A stretch of 64,000 nt of DNA from Actinomycetota bacterium (GCA_014381945.1 JACNKQ010000031.1:1-64000); one strand, 5' to 3'. Positions 1-7,955 are shown, counted from the stretch's first letter. Numbers and translations: made by a program. Notes: generated by a model from the sequence alone, not told the origin.

Positions 1-1198
1 CCTCATCGGCGAAGACCTCGACGTATCCCTCCGTGTCGCCGAGCGTCCGTGCCCGACCAGAGGCGGCGAACGGGAATCGGCCCGACGTGGTCGCGATCCC
101 GGCCGCGGCTGCCGACTCCCGATCGAGGCCCACCGAGAGCACCTGCGGGTCGCCGAACACGATCATCGGCACGCAGGTGGGGTCGAAGCCGGCCGGTCGG
201 CCACAGGCGGCGTCGACGGCCACCTCGGCCTCGGCCGTGGCCTTGTGGGCGAGGGCCGGACCGTCGGTGAGGTCGCCGATGACGAACACCCGGTCGGTCG
301 CCCGGCGCTGTGCATCGACGACGACGAGTCCCCGTCCGTCGACGGTGGCGCCGGCGTCGGCGATCCGCACCGTGTCGCTGTTCGGTCGTCGGCCGACCAC
401 GACGGCGATCCGGTCGGCGGGCAGCACCAGGCTTCCATCGGGGCCCGTGACGGCGAGACCCTCGGCGGTTGCCCCGACCGCACGATGGCCGAGGCAGAGT
501 CCAACCCCCAGGCGCCGAAGACCGCGCTCGACCGCTGTGCCGATGCGCTTCCCGAAGCCCGGTAGGACCCTGTCCTCCATCTCGACGACGGTGACGTGGC
601 TCCCCAGCTTGGCGAAGGCGCAGGCCAGTTCGACGCCGACATAGCCGCCGCCCACGAGCACGAGCTGGTCCGGGAGGTCCCTGGTGAACAGCAGTTCGGC
701 CGAACCCACGACCCGGTCCCCGTCGATCGGCAGGTTCGGCAACTCGACAGGGCGCGAACCGGTGGCGACGACGGCGTGCCGAAACTCGAGGTGCTCGAGT
801 CGGCCCTCGTGTTCGACGGCCACACGGTTGGGACGGCTGAACGCAGCTGTCCCCGGCAGCACACGTACCCCCGCCCGGTCGAGGAGGCTGGCCACCCCGC
901 TGGTGAGGTCGGCGACCACGGATGCCAGGTGGTCGCGTACGCCCGCCATGTCGACCTCGGTGGTGGCGCTGACCCCCCAACTCGCCACCCGACGGGGAGC
1001 GGCGGCTGCATCGGCGACCTCGATGAGGGCCTTGGAGGGGATGCACCCCACGTTGAGGCACGTGCCCCCGAGGGCGTCGCGCTCGACGAGGGTGACACGC
1101 CGGCCCAGACGGGCGGCGTGGAGGGCGGCGGCATACCCCCCGGGGCCCCCGCCGATGACGAGGAGGTCGACAGGCGATGCGACCTCCCCGACGACCAT
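1..1198 (-). CDS. lpdA: dihydrolipoamide dehydrogenase (E3), 3' end cut by window edge
   Basis: E3 flavoprotein that reoxidises the lipoyl arm of E2 and passes electrons to NAD+. About 399 residues are visible and the reading frame is still open at base 1. The N-terminus carries an FAD-binding GGGPGGY motif, followed by the redox-active disulfide segment GGTCLNVGCIPSK. A second dinucleotide-binding motif, VGGGYVGVELA, lies mid-protein. The ATG at 1198 follows the E2 stop by 17 bases, so this is the last visible gene of the E1-alpha, E1-beta, E2, E3 operon. The C-terminal dimerisation domain with the catalytic His-Glu pair lies outside the window. Family assignment is secure; the substrate is set by the neighbouring E1 and E2. 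Confidence 0.93.
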   Translation of the reverse strand, partial: MVVGEVASPVDLLVIGGGPGGYAAALHAARLGRRVTLVERDALGGTCLNVGCIPSKALIEVADAAAAPRRVASWGVSATTEVDMAGVRDHLASVVADLTSGVASLLDRAGVRVLPGTAAFSRPNRVAVEHEGRLEHLEFRHAVVATGSRPVELPNLPIDGDRVVGSAELLFTRDLPDQLVLVGGGYVGVELACAFAKLGSHVTVVEMEDRVLPGFGKRIGTAVERGLRRLGVGLCLGHRAVGATAEGLAVTGPDGSLVLPADRIAVVVGRRPNSDTVRIADAGATVDGRGLVVVDAQRRATDRVFVIGDLTDGPALAHKATAEAEVAVDAACGRPAGFDPTCVPMIVFGDPQVLSVGLDRESAAAAGIATTSGRFPFAASGRARTLGDTEGYVEVFADE

Positions 1199-1215
1199 GC
1201 GGGTATCCCGAGGGT

Positions 1216-2544
1216 TCAGGCCCCGACGAGCAGCCTGAGCGGCTCGGTCAGGTCATCGACGACAGACGCCTTCAACGTCTCGAGCAGGTCGCCGTCGACC
1301 AGGCGGTGGTCGGCGCCGAAGGAATAGGGGAGCATCGGACGTGGCACGACCGCGCCTTCGTGGACCGCCGGACGGTCGGCGATCCGGCCGATGCCGAGGA
1401 TCGCCGCCTGTCCGGGGGGAATGATCGGGGTCGCCCAGCGGCCCCCGAGCGACCCGTAGTTCGTGACCGTGAACGTGCCACCGGTCAGGTCGGCGGCCGT
1501 CAGTCGGCCCGCCCTCGCCCGTTCGGCCAGGTCGGCGATCTCGGCGGTGGCGCCGAACAGGTCGAGGAGGTCGGCGTCCCGTAGCACGGGGACGACGAGG
1601 CCCTGGTCGGTCGCAACGGCGACACCGACGTTCACCCGGTCGTGGACGACGATCTCGTCGCCCTCGACGCAGGCGTTCACGAGCGGGAGGCGACGCAGCG
1701 CACGGGCGGAGGAGACGACCGCCACGGCGAGCGGGGTGACCTCCCTGCCGATGGCGGTCATCCTCGTGCGGAGGTCGAGCAGGAGCGAGGCGTCGAGTTC
1801 GTCGAACGAGTGGATGTGGGGGATCTGGCTCCACGACTGCGCCATGTTGCGGGCGATCACCCCGCGTACACCCCGCAACGGGTGTCTGCCCGCCGCGATC
1901 CGGCCCAGTCCAGTGGCCCGGTCCCGGGTGGTGTCGCCGGCCCGGTTGGTATCTCCCGCCCGGACGGGGTCGTCGGCCCGCCCCGCCGTCGGAGCGACCG
2001 CAGCGACCACGGACGCCTGGAGGTCCGACTCCACGATGCGCCCGCCGGGGCCCGTGCCGCGGACCGTGGCGAGGTCGATCCCCAGCTCCCGAGCGCGCTT
2101 CCGGGTCGCCGGCGAGGCCTTGGGACGGACGGCGGGAGGTGGACCCCCGCTGGCCGGAGGTCGGACGGCGGGTTCGAGGGTGGCGGGTTCGGACGGTGCC
2201 GCCACCGGATGCGGCACAGTGGCGGGTTCGGACGGTGTCGACACCGGATCCGGCACAGTGGCGGGTTCGGACGGTGCCGCCACCGGATCCGGCACAGCGG
2301 CGGGTGTGCCGTCCTCGATCTCGATCAGGAGGTCACCGACCCGTAGACGGTCGCCCTCGCCACCGCCCAGGGCGACGATCACACCGGCGACCGGCGACGG
2401 CAACTCGGAGCTGGCCTTGTCGGTGAGTACCTCGACGAGCGCCTGGTCGCGTACGACGGTGTCGCCGGGGGCGACCAGCCATTCGACGATCTCGGCCTCC
2501 TCGAGGCCCTCGCCGATGTCGGGAAGGTGGAACCGGTAGGGCAT
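1216..2544 (-). CDS. 2-oxoacid dehydrogenase E2 (dihydrolipoamide acyltransferase)
   Basis: The 442-residue core acyltransferase of a 2-oxoacid dehydrogenase complex. The N-terminal lipoyl domain (about residues 1-80) has the lipoylation lysine in TDKASSELPSP. A Pro/Ala-rich linker with three tandem 13-residue repeats follows. The peripheral subunit-binding domain begins near KASPATRKRARELGID and ends near GTGPGGRIVESDL. The C-terminal catalytic domain carries DHRLVDGD, the HxxxDG active-site motif. It lies 21 bases after E1-beta and 17 before E3. Such complexes act on pyruvate or branched-chain 2-oxoacids; the four-gene arrangement with separate E1-alpha and E1-beta favours a branched-chain (Bkd) type, but sequence alone does not settle the substrate. 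A lipoate-ligase-like gene elsewhere in the window (24287-24988) could supply the cofactor. Confidence 0.92.
   Translation of the reverse strand: MPYRFHLPDIGEGLEEAEIVEWLVAPGDTVVRDQALVEVLTDKASSELPSPVAGVIVALGGGEGDRLRVGDLLIEIEDGTPAAVPDPVAAPSEPATVPDPVSTPSEPATVPHPVAAPSEPATLEPAVRPPASGGPPPAVRPKASPATRKRARELGIDLATVRGTGPGGRIVESDLQASVVAAVAPTAGRADDPVRAGDTNRAGDTTRDRATGLGRIAAGRHPLRGVRGVIARNMAQSWSQIPHIHSFDELDASLLLDLRTRMTAIGREVTPLAVAVVSSARALRRLPLVNACVEGDEIVVHDRVNVGVAVATDQGLVVPVLRDADLLDLFGATAEIADLAERARAGRLTAADLTGGTFTVTNYGSLGGRWATPIIPPGQAAILGIGRIADRPAVHEGAVVPRPMLPYSFGADHRLVDGDLLETLKASVVDDLTEPLRLLVGA
2182..2298. repeat. three 39-bp tandem repeats in the E2 linker
   Basis: Three consecutive 39-bp units (2182-2220, 2221-2259, 2260-2298) encode near-identical 13-residue Pro/Ala/Glu segments of the PDPVAAPSEPATV type, in frame, between the lipoyl and subunit-binding domains of E2. 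Units differ by only a few substitutions, so they are recent duplications that lengthen a flexible swinging-arm linker. Confidence 0.9.
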
Positions 2545-2565
2545 CGTCTCGGAAGTCCCGTCGGC

Positions 2566-3546
2566 TCAGGCGACCTCGAGGACACGCCGGACCGCAGCGG
2601 CGATCCTGTCCTCGTCGGGGATGTAGCGGTCCTCGAGCATCCCGACCGGGTAGGGCACGTCGTAGCCCGAGACGCGCACGACCGGCGCCTCGAGGGACCA
2701 GAACGACTCTTCGACCACGGTGGCGACGATCTCGCCGCCGAAGCCGCCGGTCTGTACCGCCTCCTCGCTCACGACGACCCGGCCACAGGCGTCCACCGCC
2801 TCGGCGATCGCCGCCACATCGAGAGGCACCAGGCTCCGTAGGTCGAGCACCCTGATCGAGAGCCCCTCACCGGCCAGGCGGTCCGACACCCGGCAGGCCA
2901 TCTCAACCTGGTGGCTCCAGGCGATGATGACGAGGTCATCGCCGGGACGAGCGGTGCGGGCCGAACCGAGCGGGACGAGGTGTTCTCCCTCGGGGACCTC
3001 GTCCCGTATGCCCCGGTAGCCCCGCAGCGGTTCGAGGAACATGACGGGGTCGGGATCGCGAATGGCCGAGGCGAGGAGTCCCTTGGCGTCGGCAGCCGTA
3101 GCGGGAGCCACCACCTTGAGCCCCGCAATGTTGGCCAACTGGCCCTCGAGGGAGTCGGAGTGGAGTTCGGGCGTCCGGACGCCGCCCCCGAACGGGGCGC
3201 GGATCGTGATCGCCGGGTCGAAGCGGCCCTGCGTGCGATAGCGGAGTCGGGCAACCTGACCGGCGATCTGGTGCATCGCCTGGTAGGCGAAGCCGAGGAA
3301 CTGCATCTCGGCCACCGGCACCAGCCCGGCGATCGCCAGACCCACGGTCGCACCGGCGATGACGCCTTCGGAGAGAGGCGAGTCGTACACGCGCCGCTCG
3401 CCGAACTTCTCGTAGAGGCCCTCGGTGGCACGAAAGACACCCCCGTTGCGCCCCACGTCCTCGCCGAGGACCACGACGCGTTCGTCGCGGGCCATCTCGG
3501 CGTGCAGCGACTCGTTGATCGCCTCGAGCATGTTGAGTTCGGTCAT
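2566..3546 (-). CDS. 2-oxoacid dehydrogenase E1 subunit beta
   Basis: The 326-residue beta subunit of the thiamin-diphosphate-dependent decarboxylase. The N-terminal pyrimidine-binding domain has the typical VVVLGEDVGRNGGVF segment and the C-terminal transketolase-like domain includes VVSEEAVQTGGFGGE. It pairs with E1-alpha as an alpha2beta2 heterotetramer that decarboxylates a 2-oxoacid and acylates the lipoyl group of E2. Its ATG overlaps the E1-alpha stop by 4 bases, indicating translational coupling and equal subunit synthesis. Length is normal for the family. Branched-chain or pyruvate specificity cannot be resolved by eye. Confidence 0.93.
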   Translation of the reverse strand: MTELNMLEAINESLHAEMARDERVVVLGEDVGRNGGVFRATEGLYEKFGERRVYDSPLSEGVIAGATVGLAIAGLVPVAEMQFLGFAYQAMHQIAGQVARLRYRTQGRFDPAITIRAPFGGGVRTPELHSDSLEGQLANIAGLKVVAPATAADAKGLLASAIRDPDPVMFLEPLRGYRGIRDEVPEGEHLVPLGSARTARPGDDLVIIAWSHQVEMACRVSDRLAGEGLSIRVLDLRSLVPLDVAAIAEAVDACGRVVVSEEAVQTGGFGGEIVATVVEESFWSLEAPVVRVSGYDVPYPVGMLEDRYIPDEDRIAAAVRRVLEVA

Positions 3547-4544
3547 CGGGTGCCCTCCACCTCGGCGAGCAACGCCAACCGTTGGCGGGCGAGACGCGGT
3601 GAGTCCTCGGAGACGCAGTGGTCGAGAAGTGCGTCAGGAGCGAGGGGCATCGTCCGTGCCCGCTCATGGGCGGCATCGACGGCAGTCAACGCCGCGGATT
3701 CGACCTCGGACTGGGTAGCCGCATCCCAGAGTCCCTCCGCCTCGAGTCGGGAGCGCAGGATGGCGATGGGGTCGTTCCGACGAGCCGCTGCGAGGTCCTC
3801 GGCGGGAACGTACCGGGTCGGGTCATCGGCCGTCGTATGGGCGCCGAGTCGATACAAGGCCGCCTCGATCAGTGTGGCCCCGAGTCCGGAACGCGCACGT
3901 TCACGGGCCCCGTGCACCGCCTCGTACACGGCATCGACGTCGTTGCCGTCGACCTTGACTCCGGGGATACCGAAGGCGGCGGCCTTTGCGGCGAAGGACT
4001 CGGCCGCCGTCTGGAGGTGGACCGGTGTCGAGATCGCCCACTGGTTGTTCACACACAGGAAGATCACCGGTGCCTTCAGGACGCCGGCGAGGTTGCCGGC
4101 CTCGTAGAAGTCCCCCTGAGACGAGGATCCGTCCCCGAAGAACGCGAGCACCACCCCCGGGTCGTCCTGGAGGGTCATTCCCCAGGCCAGGCCCACGGCG
4201 TGGGGGAGTTGCGTTGCCAGTGAGATCTGGTTGGGGAGCACCCGGATCGGTGCGGGGATGTGCCCGCCCGCCGGATGCCCGATGTTGTAGAGCAGGAACT
4301 GTTCGAGGACCTCGGGTCCGTAGCGGCGCAGCGCCAGCGGTTCGCGGTACTGCGGGACGACCCAGTCGTGGGCGGGATCGAGGGCATGGGCGGCGGCGAC
4401 GATTGTGGCCTCGTGCCCGTCGATGGGCGCCACGGTCCCGATCTGTCCCTGGCGCTGGAGGTTCCACATCCGCTGCGACTGGGTCCGAGCCGAGACCATG
4501 TCCACGAGCATCTGGCGTCGCTGCCCATCGCTGGGTCGGGTCAT
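3543..4544 (-). CDS. 2-oxoacid dehydrogenase E1 subunit alpha
   Basis: The 333-residue alpha subunit that binds thiamin diphosphate. The cofactor motif is clear: GDGSSSQGDFYEAGN followed by the closing NN of FLCVNNQWAIS. The loop containing HTTADDPTRY resembles the phosphorylation-loop region of branched-chain and pyruvate E1-alpha chains. It is the first gene of the minus-strand operon and overlaps E1-beta by 4 bases. The ATG at 4544 has no clear Shine-Dalgarno sequence; a weak GAGCAT hexamer lies 5 bases upstream, so a leaderless start is possible. The encoded complex feeds acyl-CoA into the TCA cycle or branched-chain fatty acid synthesis. Confidence 0.92.
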   Translation of the reverse strand: MTRPSDGQRRQMLVDMVSARTQSQRMWNLQRQGQIGTVAPIDGHEATIVAAAHALDPAHDWVVPQYREPLALRRYGPEVLEQFLLYNIGHPAGGHIPAPIRVLPNQISLATQLPHAVGLAWGMTLQDDPGVVLAFFGDGSSSQGDFYEAGNLAGVLKAPVIFLCVNNQWAISTPVHLQTAAESFAAKAAAFGIPGVKVDGNDVDAVYEAVHGARERARSGLGATLIEAALYRLGAHTTADDPTRYVPAEDLAAARRNDPIAILRSRLEAEGLWDAATQSEVESAALTAVDAAHERARTMPLAPDALLDHCVSEDSPRLARQRLALLAEVEGTR

Positions 4545-4665
4545 GGTTGATGCTCGCCGGAAGGAACTTCCATGATGGCCGACACTATCCGAGCGGTCCT
4601 GAACGACGTGTCGGAAGTCACGAAATCCGATGTCGCAAATACGGATTCGGTGATCACGCGGTCGC

Positions 4666-4671
4666 TATTCT
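4666..4671 (+). promoter_or_regulatory. possible -10 element (TATTCT) in the 4.6-kb intergenic region
   Basis: TATTCT matches TANNNT and would start RNA near 4678, about 120 bases before the terminator that ends at 4798. No convincing -35 is visible. It is listed only because an intrinsic terminator implies some plus-strand transcript upstream of it. Confidence 0.25.
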
Positions 4672-4677
4672 GGACTC

Positions 4678-4798
4678 CACAACGGTTCGAGACATTCATC
4701 TTTCGAACCTTGAGACTCCGGCCGAGATCATCCCCCCTGATCGGACAGCCGAGAGCGAGAGAACGTCCCGCCTCCCCCCAGGCGGGACGTTCCATTTT
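4678..4798 (+). ncRNA. candidate small RNA or leader RNA ending at an intrinsic terminator
   Basis: Plus-strand interval between a possible -10 (4666-4671) and a strong terminator (4761-4798). It contains an internal 7-bp inverted repeat, GGTTCGA at 4684-4690 and TCGAACC at 4703-4709. Neither frame in this stretch looks coding: base composition is lower in GC than the flanking genes and codon positions show no third-base GC bias. It could be a free small RNA, or an attenuated leader of the oxidoreductase gene that starts at 4885. The promoter end is speculative. Confidence 0.3.
4761..4798 (+). terminator. intrinsic terminator, 13-bp stem plus T tract
   Basis: Perfect 13-bp stem (4761-4773 with 4780-4792), a six-C loop (4774-4779), and CATTTTT immediately after. 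The T run is on the plus strand only, so it acts on rightward transcription. No protein gene lies directly upstream on that strand: the bkd operon is divergent. Confidence 0.8.
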
Positions 4799-4833
4799 TC
4801 CGAGGATCAGCAGAGTCGGGAGACCGCCTCCCG

Positions 4834-4847
4834 GGGACTAATGTCCC
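4834..4847 (+). promoter_or_regulatory. possible -10 TAATGT inside the palindrome GGGAC-TAAT-GTCCC
   Basis: A 5-bp inverted repeat (4834-4838 and 4843-4847) encloses a TAATGT hexamer (4839-4844) 40 bases before the ATG at 4885. A second hairpin, GGGAG with CTCCC, sits just upstream. The arrangement would suit a promoter occluded by a dimeric regulator; this is inference. Confidence 0.35.
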
Positions 4848-4884
4848 GAGGGCAACCATCGACAGGAACGAGTCGCTCGAGCCA

Positions 4885-5352
4885 ATGGGTACATCGCGTA
4901 GAGAGCTCATCCGCATGACCGACGATGAGGTCGAAGCGTTCATCGAGGCGAAGATGAGCCTGCAGGTCGGGACCATAGAGCGCGATGGTTCGATCCACCT
5001 GTCGACCCTCTGGTACGGGATCATCGACGGCCGAATCGTGTTCGAGACCTACACCCGGTCTCAGAAGATCGTGAACCTCCAGCGCGATGACCGCATCACG
5101 GTCCTGCTCGAGGATGGTGAATCCTACGAAACGCTCCGAGGCGTGATGATCAAGGGGCGGGCCATCCTCTACTCGGGCGACGACGACGTGGTTCCCGTCG
5201 CCGAGGCCGTGATCAGGCGTAACCAACCGGAGGTCCCCGAAGAACACGTTGCCGCAGCAGCGGTCCAGATGGCGGCCAAGCGGACCGCCGTAGTGGTCGT
5301 CCCTGAAAAGGTCGTCTCCTGGGACCACACGAAGTTGGGCGGCACGTACTGA
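4885..5352 (+). CDS. pyridoxamine 5'-phosphate oxidase-like (PPOX/FDOR split-barrel) protein
   Basis: A 155-residue protein of the split beta-barrel flavin/deazaflavin reductase superfamily. The N-terminal helix MTDDEVEAFIEAK, the strand pattern GTIERDGSIHLSTLWYG, and the C-terminal WDHTKLGGTY are typical of the actinobacterial PPOX-class/F420-dependent (FDOR-B) branch, which binds FMN or F420 and often reduces small hydrophobic substrates. No specific substrate can be inferred. The start could also be the ATG at 4915 (MTDDEVEAF), since no clear ribosome-binding site precedes 4885. It lies downstream of a terminator and a possible palindromic promoter, so it is probably transcribed alone. Confidence 0.82.
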   Translation: MGTSRRELIRMTDDEVEAFIEAKMSLQVGTIERDGSIHLSTLWYGIIDGRIVFETYTRSQKIVNLQRDDRITVLLEDGESYETLRGVMIKGRAILYSGDDDVVPVAEAVIRRNQPEVPEEHVAAAAVQMAAKRTAVVVVPEKVVSWDHTKLGGTY

Positions 5353-5383
5353 ACGGGTACGGGGCCTGAACGGGTACGGGGCC
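5350..5383. repeat. exact 17-bp tandem duplication across a stop codon
   Basis: The 17-bp unit TGAACGGGTACGGGGCC occurs twice in direct succession (5350-5366, 5367-5383). The first copy supplies the stop codon of the PPOX-like gene. The second copy can fold with the following GCGTACC into a short hairpin. Confidence 0.9.
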
Positions 5384-5421
5384 GCGTACCGACTCCGTCG
5401 GGACACGCCGCTGGTTCCTCC

Positions 5422-5427
5422 TAGAAT
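5422..5427 (+). promoter_or_regulatory. -10 element TAGAAT for a leaderless transcript
   Basis: TAGAAT ends 7 bases before the GTG at 5435, placing the transcript start at or next to the start codon. It overlaps the upstream in-frame ATG (5426), which argues against that ATG as the start. Confidence 0.55.
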
Positions 5428-5434
5428 GTCCGCC

Positions 5435-6139
5435 GTGGACGACCTCCTGGCGGTGCAACAAGAGGACACCACCACCGATCAGATCCGGCATCGCCTCGCC
5501 AACCTGCCCGAGCGGGCGACCCTCGAAGCCGTGCTAGCCGAGCGTGAATCGACCGAATCCGATCGCGACGCCCTGCGCCTCGAGCGCCTCGAGCTCGACC
5601 GTCGCCAGAAGAGGGTCGAGGCCGATGTCGAGGCCGTCGTCTCGCGCATCCAGGAGTTGAACGACCGCCTGTACGGAAGCGGCATCAGTTCTCCAAGGGA
5701 GGCGCGTGAAATCCAGGAGGAGGTCGACCGGCTCAAGCCCCGTCAGGACAACCTCGAAGAGCGAGTGCTCGAGGTCTTCGAGGAGATCGACCCGGTCGAT
5801 GCCCGGCTGGGCGAACTGGATGCAGCGGCTGAAGCCGGTGATGAGGTGATTGTCGAGGCGCAGGCAGCACTGAACGCCACCGAGGCTGATCTGGCCGAAG
5901 AGCTGGTGGGGGTCCGGGAGCGCCGCGATGCAGCGGCCGCCGGAATCTCAGCCGACGTCCTGGACCGCTACGACAGGCTGCGGCGCACGTTCGACTCCAG
6001 CACCGTTGTCGGATTCGACGGTTCCGGATGCAGGGGCTGTCCCTCGGCGATGCCGGCCGTCGAGGTGGACCGCGTGAAGCACCTCGAGGCCGGCACCCTC
6101 ACCGACTGCGCGGAGTGCGGCCGCCTGGTGGTCCGCTGA
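5435..6139 (+). CDS. zinc-ribbon coiled-coil protein (C4-type zinc ribbon family, DUF164-like)
   Basis: Predicted 234 residues: a long antiparallel coiled coil rich in Glu, Arg and Leu (about residues 1-180), followed by a C-terminal zinc ribbon formed by CRGCPSAMP and CAECGRLVVR. Proteins of this architecture are widespread in Actinobacteria and Chlamydiae, where members are proposed to act in nucleic-acid or cell-envelope processes; no enzymatic role is established. The GTG at 5435 is chosen because a TAGAAT -10 element sits 7 bases upstream and covers the alternative ATG at 5426 (three codons longer). The next gene follows after 3 bases, suggesting an operon with the membrane protein and phosphatase. 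Confidence 0.85.
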   Translation: MDDLLAVQQEDTTTDQIRHRLANLPERATLEAVLAERESTESDRDALRLERLELDRRQKRVEADVEAVVSRIQELNDRLYGSGISSPREAREIQEEVDRLKPRQDNLEERVLEVFEEIDPVDARLGELDAAAEAGDEVIVEAQAALNATEADLAEELVGVRERRDAAAAGISADVLDRYDRLRRTFDSSTVVGFDGSGCRGCPSAMPAVEVDRVKHLEAGTLTDCAECGRLVVR

Positions 6140-6142
6140 CCG

Positions 6143-6625
6143 GTGCTCCTCTGGTTCGCCGCCCTTTCGCTTGTCCTGGTGGCAGGTGTCTTCGACAGCC
6201 CCAACCTCGACTATCGGCTGGTCGTCGTCGGGGCGGTTCTGCCTGTCGCCGAAGGAGCCGTGGGGGGACCCTGGTTGTTGCACACGCTTCCCTTCTGCGT
6301 GGCCGCCCTGTTCGGCGTGATGCTGGTCGCCCGTGGGCGGCGCTTTGCCCAGCGGCGCTGGCTGGGAGTACCGATCGGCCTCTTCGCCCACCTCTTTCTG
6401 GACGGGACATGGACGAGGACCGAGGTGTTCTGGTGGCCCTTTGCCGGAATCGACTCACTCGGCGGCTCCTCGGTGCCCGAGTTCAGCCGCTGGCCGGAAG
6501 GTCTCGCCTTCGAGGTCGCCGGCGCCGTGGTCGCCCTGTGGGCATGGCGGCGCTACAGGCTGGGGGACCCCTCCTGCCGAGAGGCCCTTCTGCGGCAAGG
6601 CCGCCTCACCGGGATGCGATCCTGA
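6143..6625 (+). CDS. small integral membrane protein, function unknown
   Basis: 160 residues from a GTG start, with about three to four hydrophobic segments: an N-terminal LLWFAALSLVLVAGVF, LLHTLPFCVAALFGVMLVA, a third around LGVPIGLFAHLFLDGTW, and a C-terminal one around LAFEVAGAVVALWAW. The HLFLDGTW segment is reminiscent of the His-Asp pattern in YdjM/DUF457-type membrane metal-dependent hydrolases, but the match is weak. It sits 3 bases after the zinc-ribbon gene and its stop overlaps the start of the phosphatase gene (TGATG), so the three are probably co-transcribed. No specific function is claimed. Confidence 0.7.
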   Translation: MLLWFAALSLVLVAGVFDSPNLDYRLVVVGAVLPVAEGAVGGPWLLHTLPFCVAALFGVMLVARGRRFAQRRWLGVPIGLFAHLFLDGTWTRTEVFWWPFAGIDSLGGSSVPEFSRWPEGLAFEVAGAVVALWAWRRYRLGDPSCREALLRQGRLTGMRS

Positions 6626-7224
6626 TGCTCTATGTCGTCCGCCACGGCCGGACCGAGTCGAACGCCTCCGGGCTGCTCCTCGGCAGGGGCGACCCCCATC
6701 TTGATGATCTCGGCGTTCTCCAGGCGCAGGCTGTCGCAGATGCGATCGGGCCCGTCGACCGCATCGTTTCCAGCCCCCTGCTCCGGACCCGGCAGACCGC
6801 TGCTGCGTTCGGCTCGGACATCGAACTCGACGACCGTTGGATCGAGCTCGACTATGGGGAGTTTGAGGGCCGCCCCGTGGCTGACGTTCCCTCCGGGACC
6901 TGGGCGGCCTGGCGGAACGACCTCGACTGGGCGCCACCCGGGGGGGAGAGCCACCGGCAGTTGGGCGCACGCGTTCGAAAGGCATGTGACGACCTGTTGG
7001 ACGAGGCGGCTATCCGCGACATAGTGGTCCTGACACACGTGTCTCCCGTCAAGGCCGCCATGGCATGGGCGCTCGGAGTCGGCGACGAGGTCGCCTGGCG
7101 CTGTTTCGTCGAGACGGCATCCGTGATGACCATCGGCACCGGCCGTGGGGGGCCCTCATTGCGGGGCTTCAACGACACGGGGCACCTCGATCACCTGGGC
7201 GGGCTCGGGCCGGCCGGCCGCTGA
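6625..7224 (+). CDS. histidine phosphatase family protein (phosphoglycerate-mutase-like)
   Basis: 199 residues with the signature LYVVRHGRTESN at the N-terminus (RHG catalytic His), the acid residue region WIELDYGEFEG near residue 75, and the second catalytic His in VVLTHVSPVKA. These make it a 2H-phosphatase of the GpmB/CobC/SixA clade. Substrates in this family range from phosphoglycerate and alpha-ribazole phosphate to sugar phosphates and cannot be deduced here. The ATG lies inside the TGATG junction with the preceding membrane-protein gene; the longer open frame upstream is out of phase with real coding and was ignored. Confidence 0.88.
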   Translation: MLYVVRHGRTESNASGLLLGRGDPHLDDLGVLQAQAVADAIGPVDRIVSSPLLRTRQTAAAFGSDIELDDRWIELDYGEFEGRPVADVPSGTWAAWRNDLDWAPPGGESHRQLGARVRKACDDLLDEAAIRDIVVLTHVSPVKAAMAWALGVGDEVAWRCFVETASVMTIGTGRGGPSLRGFNDTGHLDHLGGLGPAGR

Positions 7225-7246
7225 GCCGTCCGAGGACCAGCTCCTG

Positions 7247-7942
7247 CTATTCGTGGTCTCCGAGCCCTCCGGAGGAGGGCGGATCAAAGCCCTCGGGCCA
7301 CACCGTCGTGTCATCATGGCGGATCCCGTCCAGCCGGACAGAATCGAGTTGGGCACCGGTGAAGTCGGTGCCGACGAGGTCGGCGAACGACAGGTCGGCA
7401 CCGATCAGTGCGGCACCCCGCAAGACGGCACCCGACAGGTTGGCGGCGCGTAGGGTCGCACCGTTGAGGACCGCTCCCCGGAAGTCGGCGCCCATGGCGA
7501 AACAACCGGTGAGGTCGGCCTCGTGGAGGCATGTTCGGGACAACGTCGCACCGGCGAGGGTGGCCCCGCCGAGGAGTGCGCCCGTGAGGTCGGCGCCGGT
7601 CAGCCAGGCCCCACCGAGGTCCGCCGACCGGAGGTCGGCGCCGATCAGCCGTGCGCTCCCCAGCCAGCAGCGACACAGGGTCGCACCACCGAGGCGGGCA
7701 CCGGTGAGGTCGGCGTGCCACAGGTTGGCGAGTCGCAGGTCGGCGTCGGCCAGCACGGCGTTCTGGCAGATCGCGTGCCGCAGGGAGGCACCCACCAGTC
7801 GGGCATCGGAGAGGTCGGAACCGTTGAGGACCGCACCACCCAGCCAGGCCCCCGAGAGGTCGACGGCACGGAGGTCGGCGTCGGTCAGATCCGCACCGGC
7901 GAGGTCGGCGCCGGCTTCGATCGCGTAGCCGTTGATCTCCAC
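7247..7942 (-). CDS. pentapeptide-repeat protein
   Basis: 231 residues built almost entirely of A(D/N)LxG-type pentapeptides, for example GADLAGADLTDADLRAVDL, which fold as a right-handed quadrilateral beta-helix. Some such proteins mimic DNA and protect gyrase, others are scaffolds; nothing here identifies a target. The open frame extends upstream to 8104, but that part overlaps the RNase P RNA. The GTG at 7942 is favoured because TAGGCT lies 7 bases upstream with no ribosome-binding site, and because the encoded N-terminus VEINGYAIEAGADL looks like the usual INGY-IE-GADL opening of such proteins. GTG 8014 is the alternative. It is transcribed in the same direction as rnpB and about 90 bases downstream of it. 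Confidence 0.82.
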   Translation of the reverse strand: MEINGYAIEAGADLAGADLTDADLRAVDLSGAWLGGAVLNGSDLSDARLVGASLRHAICQNAVLADADLRLANLWHADLTGARLGGATLCRCWLGSARLIGADLRSADLGGAWLTGADLTGALLGGATLAGATLSRTCLHEADLTGCFAMGADFRGAVLNGATLRAANLSGAVLRGAALIGADLSFADLVGTDFTGAQLDSVRLDGIRHDDTTVWPEGFDPPSSGGLGDHE

Positions 7943-7949
7943 CGGCGCG

Positions 7950-7955
7950 AGCCTA
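7950..7955 (-). promoter_or_regulatory. -10 element TAGGCT for the pentapeptide-repeat gene
   Basis: On the minus strand TAGGCT is followed by 7 bases and then GTG (7942). This is the same spacing seen at many starts in this window and supports a leaderless transcript. Confidence 0.5.

Noticed and set aside
4684-4709. tRNA-like T-loop GGTTCGA at 4684
   Set aside because: No acceptor or anticodon stems can be formed and the loop does not continue as in tRNA; it is only one arm of a short inverted repeat.
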